This document shows positions 25,001 through 34,000 of a DNA stretch of 64,000 nt, in pieces. The position numbers were made by a program, and so were the translations under genes. The notes beneath the pieces were generated by a model. It saw only the letters and a program-made list of their open reading frames with translations. It was not told the origin of the DNA and did not search any database. Each line of letters begins with the position of its first letter. The stretch's first letter is position 1. Source of the stretch: Paragorgia papillata. Its lineage: Eukaryota; Cnidaria; Anthozoa; Scleralcyonacea; Coralliidae. The DNA lies in the NCBI GenBank assembly GCA_035771165.1, contig JAWNZC010000179.1, positions 2,080,501 to 2,144,500 of the forward strand, written 5' to 3'.

Positions 25001-28000
25001 ACGTCATGACGTGCATAATGAGTTATCGAAAAAATGTATATAGCTTTGCTATTATTAAATCAAATTAATTCGGACGAAGTATGTGGGTGTCTTTCGCCCA
25101 GAACACTAAACATGTAGATTTTCAAGTAATTATATTTGACAATATCAAAGATATATAACCTATTTCGATAACTCATTATCTCAAGAACGAAGCAAGGAAA
25201 CGAAAAACTGCAAAATATCTTATTCTATTATTTTAAGTGTTCTTTCAAATAAGACAAACTTAATTTTCGTTTCATAGACACTTTAAACAGTATCTCATAG
25301 ATACGTTACATTGTGAGACCTTACGTTACATTGTGTACCCTTACATTACATGTACATTGCGAGACGGCGAGACCTTACGTTAAGTTATGAGACCTTATGT
25401 TACATTGCGAGATGGCGAGACCTTACGTTAAGTTATGAGACCTTATGTTACATTGTAAGACGGCGAGACCTTACGTTAAGTTATGAGACCTTATGTTACA
25501 TTGTGAGATGGCGAGACCTAATGTTACATTGCGAGACGGCGAGACCTTACGTTAAGTTATGAGACCTTTATGTTACATTGTAAGACGGCGAGACCTTACG
25601 TTAAGTTATGAGACCTTATGTTACATTGTGAGACGGCGAGACCTTACGTTACATTGTGAGACGGCGAGACCTTACGTTAAGTTATGAGACCCTAAGTTAT
25701 GAGACCCTATGTTACATTGTGAGACGGCGAGACCTTACGTTACATTGTGAGACGGCGAGACATTACGTTAAGTTATGAGACCTTATGTTACATTGTGAGA
25801 CGGCGAGACCTTACGTTACATTGTGAGACCTTACGTTAAGTTATGAGACCTTATGTTACATTGTGAGACGGCGAGACCTTACGTTACATTGTGAGACCTT
25901 ATGTTACATTGTGAGACGGCGAGACCTTACGTTAAGTTATGAGACCTTATGTTACATTGTGAGACGGCGAGACCTTACGTTAAGTTATGAGACCTTATGT
26001 TACATTGTGAGACGGCGAGACCTTACGTTAAGTTATGAGACCTTATGTTACATTGTGAGACGGCGAGACCTTACGTTACATTGTGAGACTTTACGTTAAG
26101 TTATGAGACCTTATGTTACATTACGATAGCTTACGTTACCTTGCAAGATTTTACGTTGTAAGGCCTTACATTGTGACCCTGCGTTGTGAGACCTTACGTT
26201 AGCTTACGAGACCTTGCTGTATGTAACTTTACGAAATCTTACGTTGCGAACCTTACTCTATGTACCATTGGAAGATCTGACCTTGCAAACCTTGCGCTAT
26301 TTTGCGAGACGTTCTCAAAGCAGTCTTTTTCAAGACTACACTAACCTAGACAAGCAACTATCCCAAATATGTACAGTGTACAGTCATGTACTATGAATAC
26401 AGCCAAGAACACAATTCTTATATTTTATTCGTTCGACCTATCACTAATGGTTACCTTTTCTTTCAAGAAAACATTAAATGACAGAACAGTAAGAAAAACA
26501 AAATATGGAGGCATCTCTGTTGAGGAACTCTGCAACAACAACAACAACAACAAAACACGAAATTGTACTACTGTATCTATCACTCTCAAAGAAATAAAGG
26601 GGGAAAATCACAACTTTCTAATTCCAGTAATTAAATTGTCTAAAGCCCTAGTCAAACAGTCTAAAGCTCTAATCAAACGAGAACGCAAGTCATCGCAAGT
26701 TGGCAGTCAGAATTTCTGTGGCGGTCGTCGAACTCCCCAAATTAACAAAATAAAGGTTTCATCACTTTCATGAGTGTTTTAAACAAGTTTTAACTTTGTC
26801 ACGGTACATGATATTTTCGGGTAACTATTCAGAGCGGCTGGCTGAGATAGCGTGACTGCCAACTTGCGTTCTTGTTTGATAAGGGCTTAAATCACAAGAA
26901 ATTATCGTTTCCCCCCATAAAAAGTTTTGCACAGGTCTCATGAGTTTCATAGCTATAGTGGTGGTCATGATTATTGAAAAATTTTATACCCTCAAAGTTT
27001 ACCTAAGTGAAGAAATCGTGTTTCCAGTAAATGCAGAAAACCTATAATTTGCATAAAATCTGTCGCTTACCACAAACACAATTTCTCTAGATACGCAAGC
27101 GCCACAAGTATAAATCTTTTCAATAATCAAGAATTCAAGACGACCACTAGAGCTATGCAATTAACTAAAATGAAGCTCATGAGACCTGTGCAAAACTTTT
27201 CATGAAGAAAATACGTAATTTCTCATGATTTAGACTGTCGAGCCACTTAACATAATGAGATTTATTTTTCAAATCAGAGCAGTAATTAGTGTACATACAT
27301 GTACATGTAGCACTTTGCCGATAATGACAAATCAAAATTGAAATGTAAGTAAATTAAAGCGCTTATAAACCCAAATATGATATTACTGCATATGAACTCT
27401 ATTTAATGTGTATAGTTGAATGCCAAAATATTTTTTGATTTGAACTTTTATTTGTTGTTATATTGAGGTTTGTATTTCCAAAATGTTAATGAGGATGACG
27501 TATATGTATATTATAACTAATATTGGGCATTTCACTCGATTACATAGCATGTTCTAGGGATTTTAGGTGAAGGAAAATTCGAGTGTAGAATATATACATT
27601 TTAAGACCAGACCAGGACCAGTTGCGAAAAATGCAACTACACAGGCCTTCCGGCAGGAAATGAACCCACGACGTTGCGATTCTAGTGCAATGCTCTGACC
27701 ACTGAGCCACGGAGGGCGTTCGTTGATCGCGAGTTCTGTATATATATTAAGGTGGTAATGCCAGGAGAGAATTGGGTATATTATAAGTAATATTGGGCAT
27801 TGCACTCGATTACATAGCATGTTCTAGGGATTTTATAGGTGAAGGAAAATTCGAGTGTAGAATATATACATTTTAAAGCCCTAATCAAACGAGAACGCAA
27901 GTCATCAGTCACGCTATTTCAGCCAGCCGCTCTGAATAGTTTCCCGAAAATATCATGTACCGTGACAAAGTTAAAACTTGTTTAAAACACTCATATTTTG

Positions 28001-31000
28001 TTAATTTGGGTGTCCGAACGACCGCCACAGAAATTCTGACTGCCAACTTGCGATGACTTGCGTTCTCGTTTGATTAGGGCTTAAGACCAGACCGGGACCA
28101 CTTGCGAAAAATGCAACTACTGTTGCGAAAAATGCAACTACACAGGCCTTCCGGCAGGAATTGAACCCACGACGTCTATGTAGGCATTTGTGTGTGTTTT
28201 TTTCTTTTCCTATGATAAACCGCTTGAAGATTTTAATGGGGAAAAAAATATGATAAAATACAGAATATACTATTCAAGTATTTCATTAACATGTGAATTG
28301 GGTAATATTTCTACTGTAACGGAACACTGCGTATGAAAATTATGCCTACATAGCCGTCATCATTACCATTTTGGAAATACAAACCTCAATATAACAACAA
28401 ATAAAAGTTCAAATCAAAAAATATTTTGGCATTCAACTATACACATTAAATAGAATCCATATGCAGCAATATCGGCATATTTGGGTTTATAAGCATGTAA
28501 AAAAAAAGAAACTAAAAAATCTACAGTATACAATGCGAGTTGGTATAAGTACAGTACTAGAATTTATTATAAAAACCTGTTTTAGGTTGTCCCAACATTC
28601 CCAAAAATAGCGAGCAAATGCCTCTTTAGAAATGGTTTTCCCATTAATCCTTATTCTCTCACGAACTTCAACCAAATGGGGTGAACTAAAACCACATAAT
28701 TTACTCTGTATTAATATTATCATATCACGGCCACCTCGGTTTTCATTGCTCCCACATGGACATTTAATCTCTAAATAACCCGATGCATAAAGATTAGGTA
28801 AGATTAGTAACTAATCATACCTAGTTTTTATGTATTAGAATAAAGGAATAAAGGACTGGGGACTAATCATCCTTACTTGCAGCCAGTGACTGAATAGCGA
28901 AGGACGCAGATCAACGTGGCCGTGTCGAGGCATATCAAAGGCGTTCCAGGCAGCCGCCAACGACACAGTTCAGACCACGAATCACAGCTAAGATGTTAGG
29001 TGTTGATTTTATGGAGGGAGGAAAACCGGAGAACCCGGCGAAAAACCCTCGAAGCACAGGAGAGATCAACTACAACTCTACTCACATGAGTCCAAGCTCG
29101 ACAACGGGGTTATTCCCAAGCGGCCATCCATCCAAGTACTAACCCCATCTAACCGGGCTTAACTTTTTGGTGAGAGGCAGTGCGCTAACAGCACACGCCA
29201 CCCGTGTTCATCCGTGTTAGGTACGATTAGCAACTAATCACACCTAATATGCTTACGCCAAAGTTCGCTTATGCAATATAATAACTAACAAATACATAAA
29301 GTGAACACTTATCGAATTCCCAATAGTATTAATCACAACGCGATAATTTATTCACTTTGAAGTTGTTGACTCCGCCAAAAGCGTTCTTGTTAATTTTACT
29401 CTCCTTCTTCCTCGGAAACAGTAATATTACAAAGTGATAGTATGGCATTTCCGTTGATTACTCATTAAATGTCCCTCGGGTTTCGCCCTCGGGCCTCGCA
29501 TGTGCGTTAAAACTGATCAGTTATGGCACATGTTAAAACTGATCAGTTATGAACCTAACTTTTATATTAGCTGTGTTGCTTGATATTCATTGTAAGACGT
29601 TATCTTTCGCTTTAACGTATTAGTTTAGTTGTAAAACGTTATACCTACTATGCTGTAAAAACTGTTACAGTAGCCTACGCTATATACGTTACATTGCAAG
29701 ACCTTACACGTTATGAAACCTTACGTTACGTTGTGAGATCTTGCGTTACGCTGTGAGACCTTGTAATTCCGTTACGTTGTGAGACCTGACGTTACTTTGT
29801 AAGACCTTACGTTACATTGTGAGACCTTATACGTTACATTGTGAGACCTTACGTTACGTTGTGAGACCTTACGTTACACTGTGAGACCTTACGTTACATT
29901 GTGAGACCTTACATTACATTGTGAGACCTTACATTACATTGCAAGATCTTACGTCACATTGTGAGACCTTTCGTTACATTGTGAGATCTTACGTTACGTT
30001 GTGAGACCTTACATTACATTGCGAGACCTTACATTACATTGCGAGACCTTACGTCACATTGTGAGACCTTACGTTACACTGTGAGACCTTACGTTACGTT
30101 GTGAGACCTTACATTACATTGCGAGACCTTACGTCACATTGTGAGACCTTTCGTTACATTGTGAGATCTTACGTTACGTTGTGAGACCCTACATTACATT
30201 GCGAGACCTTACATTACATTGCGAGACCTTACGTCACATTGTGAGACCTTACGTTACACTGTGAGACCTTACGTTACGTTGTGAGACCTTACGTTACATT
30301 GTGAGACCTTTCGTTACATTGTGAGACACTGAGACCTTACGTTACGATGCGAGACCTTACGTTACTGTACGCGTTGTGAGACCTAATACGCTGTGAGACC
30401 TTACGTTGTGACGTTACTGAAACTTTCACACAATTTCACAATTGCAATGTGAATGAACAATTGAACATGGCCTTTCATGCGTGCGACAAATAGTATGCGT
30501 AGTTGAGTTTACGTGTGTGCTGGCGCGTGCGCGTGCGATCGCACGCTTCAAACGAACTAAAACTGTATTAAAAATAATATCAACTTCAACACCTAACAAA
30601 TCCCATCAGAAAATAACGAGTTACTAGAAATACATCAATGCAACAACCCTCTCGCTTCATGTACTTTACCTTTACAGTTTGTATGCATATATAGACCAGT
30701 ATTTATATAAACTAATTAAATATTCTAATTAGTTATCCCCCCAGATATTTTTTAACCCCATTGTAGAAATTGAAATAAATATTTGATTGTTGTTGCTATG
30801 GCTACAAACCTGAAATTTTTCAAGTGTTGAATTTTGGAAAGTCACACGTGCACTGTCAACTATTTGGCAGCTTATATTAATTATCTTATGCAGTGTCGGA
30901 TTAACCTTCCCAAGGCCGGGGGCAAAAATATTTCAGGGCCAGTCACAAAATGAGAGCCATCCCCAGAGTACGGTGAACTGAAAGCGTAGGTTAATCGGAT

Positions 31001-34000
31001 CATCGGAGGTTCGTACTTAGGTTGCCTCACGCGCCACTCCCCTCCCGCTTTCAAACAGAAGGGGACCCGTGGCTGAGATAGCGTGTCATTTTCTCAGGCT
31101 AGTTCGGACTTTCAAAGAGAAACTGCATAATTTTTTTATTCACTCATTATTTTTTTTGGGCCGGTCAGAATCTGGGGCCAGGGGCAAATGCCCCCTTTTC
31201 CCCATAGGTAATCCGCCACTGCTCTTATGGTTTCATCAGCAATAAATACAATCATGTTATTGTTATAGTTAAAAATTATAAGCACAATATATAACTAATT
31301 ACCTGAAAAAGCCTGTCTTGTAGCCACATTCTTGGAGAATGTTGTCACAGAATGCACACACAGATCCCTAAAATGAACAATTAAAAAAGCAACAAACAAA
31401 ACTGTCAGACACTTAGTGAATGGATTACTGTACATCATACAGTACAGCCACGTACAAGAGTAAAAAGTAGAGGCTACTGCAGTAAAATTTATAATATAAC
31501 TACCAGTGTGGATTATAACGGTCGGCACTCGGCCATTTGCCAAACAAAAACACGAAATGGGCGACCATTTCTGTTCTGGTCGGACATTTTGACCGACCAA
31601 GAAATATAATTGATTTTTTTTAATTGAACGCTGTAATGTGCCTGTAGAGTTTAGACATTTTTATATTACGTATTTATAATTATATAGATTAAATTTCATA
31701 GACTTTAATGAGTTAACTGAAGACAATGTAATGTAAATGAAAAGAATTAAAGCACTGACCTATACGTCAATACGTGTCCTTCCACGCTTCATTCTTCTCC
31801 CAAACATACACCAAGCCGCAGACAGATTTTAAAACGTATCGACCGAAACTACAGTATATACAGAAGTGTTCACGAACTTAACTGCTGTGGTCAAACGTAA
31901 AGTATACTATGCTCAAACACCAACACCTAGTTAAATGCTCAAATTATAGTTTCCGTACAACGCCAGTGGAGGTCCCACTGGCCACTACCCACCATACTAT
32001 ATAAAAATTGCTTAGAAAATTGGGTGACCAATCTCCATCTAATGTCCAAGCAACTTTACAGCGGAAATCGTTATAATCCACACTGATAACTACATCAAAA
32101 TTATATACCTTTCCTTTTGTACCACTGACATGAATTGCAGCCAATTTATCAAGTTCTTCAACCTTAAAAAAACACAATTAATTTTATATGTAATGTAGAT
32201 CATTTTCATGTGACATTAAGACCCCGTTTACACAATGCCAGTACAATTTGAAAACGGAACAAAATCATGCCGGTGTGTAAATACAGGCCAAAAAGTCTTG
32301 CGTTTACACGGTGCCGGTATAATATAATGACGGATTAGAATTGAGAAGACTTTGTGAATACTGCTGACCCGAATACTGTGGATGTACATGTATATATCGT
32401 GATTACCGTCAAACTGTTACGGCACGGGCGTTTACACGATACTGGTTAGTGTTCCGTTTTCATTTCATGTCGTCAAGGAACCCGTCTTCATTTTGTGCCG
32501 TTTTCATGTCATTTTTGTGCTGGTATCGTGTAAACGCAAGGCCTAAACGGCATGATTTTGTTCCGTTTTCAAATTGTACCGGCAAATTAAATTATAAAAC
32601 CTATAGTGGTACGTATAGCTCCTATGTAAATAGTATTAATACTTAATTACTTAGGTACTTTAAACATTTATTCTCTAATCGATAACCTTTTATTTATTTA
32701 AAAAAATTTTTTAATGACATTGTATGTTACTTAATCTTTGTTTTAATCGATGAATAAAATCTGTCTTAAAAAAATTGTACATGTTTTAATGCACCATTTG
32801 CAAATCATTGCAGCTGTAAATTTTCATTGAAAATTTTAGGTTGATAGTACATCTACTCCTTCTAGAGTCAATCTAAAGCTGACACCAGCATTGTTTTTGA
32901 AAATCATGAAAAGTTCTCTCTTTTACACAATTCAACGTCTTAAGCTTTTAAGCTATAAGCTTTAAAAGTGATGTCTAAGCCATGCATTTGAATCTGACCA
33001 TTTTGATTAAACTTCAACTTTAGAAAAAACTCAAGTTATTTATCCCTTATAGACAACAAAGATGGAGTTGTCTAATTGTTTCACTGTAAAACAGAGAACT
33101 CTGAGCTCTTAAGATGAGACTTAACCCGGGCCTCAGCCTTCTGAATGCTACCGTATTTTCTGGGCAATAACCCTTACCCGCGGGTTATCTCTTAATTTTG
33201 CTAGGAAACATAATTAGTGCAGGTAATAGGGTGGGTGCGGGTAATCTGTTGAACACGCTCGGGTTTCCTTCAGCCCCGTAGCCTGTGCCTGCGATACACT
33301 AATGATATATACCGCATTATTCAAAAAGGCTGAATATAAATGAAGGAACGCCGAACAAAGAAGAAGAAATACAAGTCAGTCTGGCATGTTCCCTTGCCCA
33401 AACCTATTATTAGCAGCTGCGGGTTATCTGATGGTGTGGGTAATACGCTGATTTATTTTTCCAAAAGTGACATTTTTGTTGCTGTGTGGGTTATACGCCG
33501 TGCGGGTTATCACCCAGAAAATACGGTATATAGCCAGATACTCTATAAACCATTAAGTCATTAAAAGTCAGATGGCAGATTTAAGCTGTTTATGGTGTTC
33601 ACTGTTCATACTTAAACAACTTCCATCTGTTATGTGTCAGTTCTGGCTGCTCAATGGTTAGTGTCTGGCTAGCATTCAGAAGGTTGCATGTTCAAGACCC
33701 ATTGAGAACTTGAAGTTTACCCATTGCGCCAGCCAAAAACAGGCCCATTATCATGTCTATAAACACCAACTGGATGATTTTACTCATCAAAAAGAGAACC
33801 CTCAGATACATAGGCACTAGCCACTAGGCAGCAATGGGTTGAAAAATAAATTACATAAAAAAAAATGATTAACCTATGTATTCCTGCCTGAGTATGCCAA
33901 AATAGCCCTTCATTGTTTTACTGTACTCAGTCGAATGCCAGATGATTCTGCTCGTCAAAGGGAAAACCTTAACACCTAACCCATTCCTGCCTGAGCCTAC

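Noticed and set aside
25290..26240. CRISPR-like regular repeats
   Set aside because: Units are contiguous 20-bp minisatellite monomers with no unique spacers, in a eukaryotic intron.
32109..32177. Extending FPGS1 exon 3 through its full open frame to 31944
   Set aside because: The frame past GTKGK has no FPGS similarity, and donor gtatat followed by exon 4 starting Gly-Ser restores GTKGKGS exactly.
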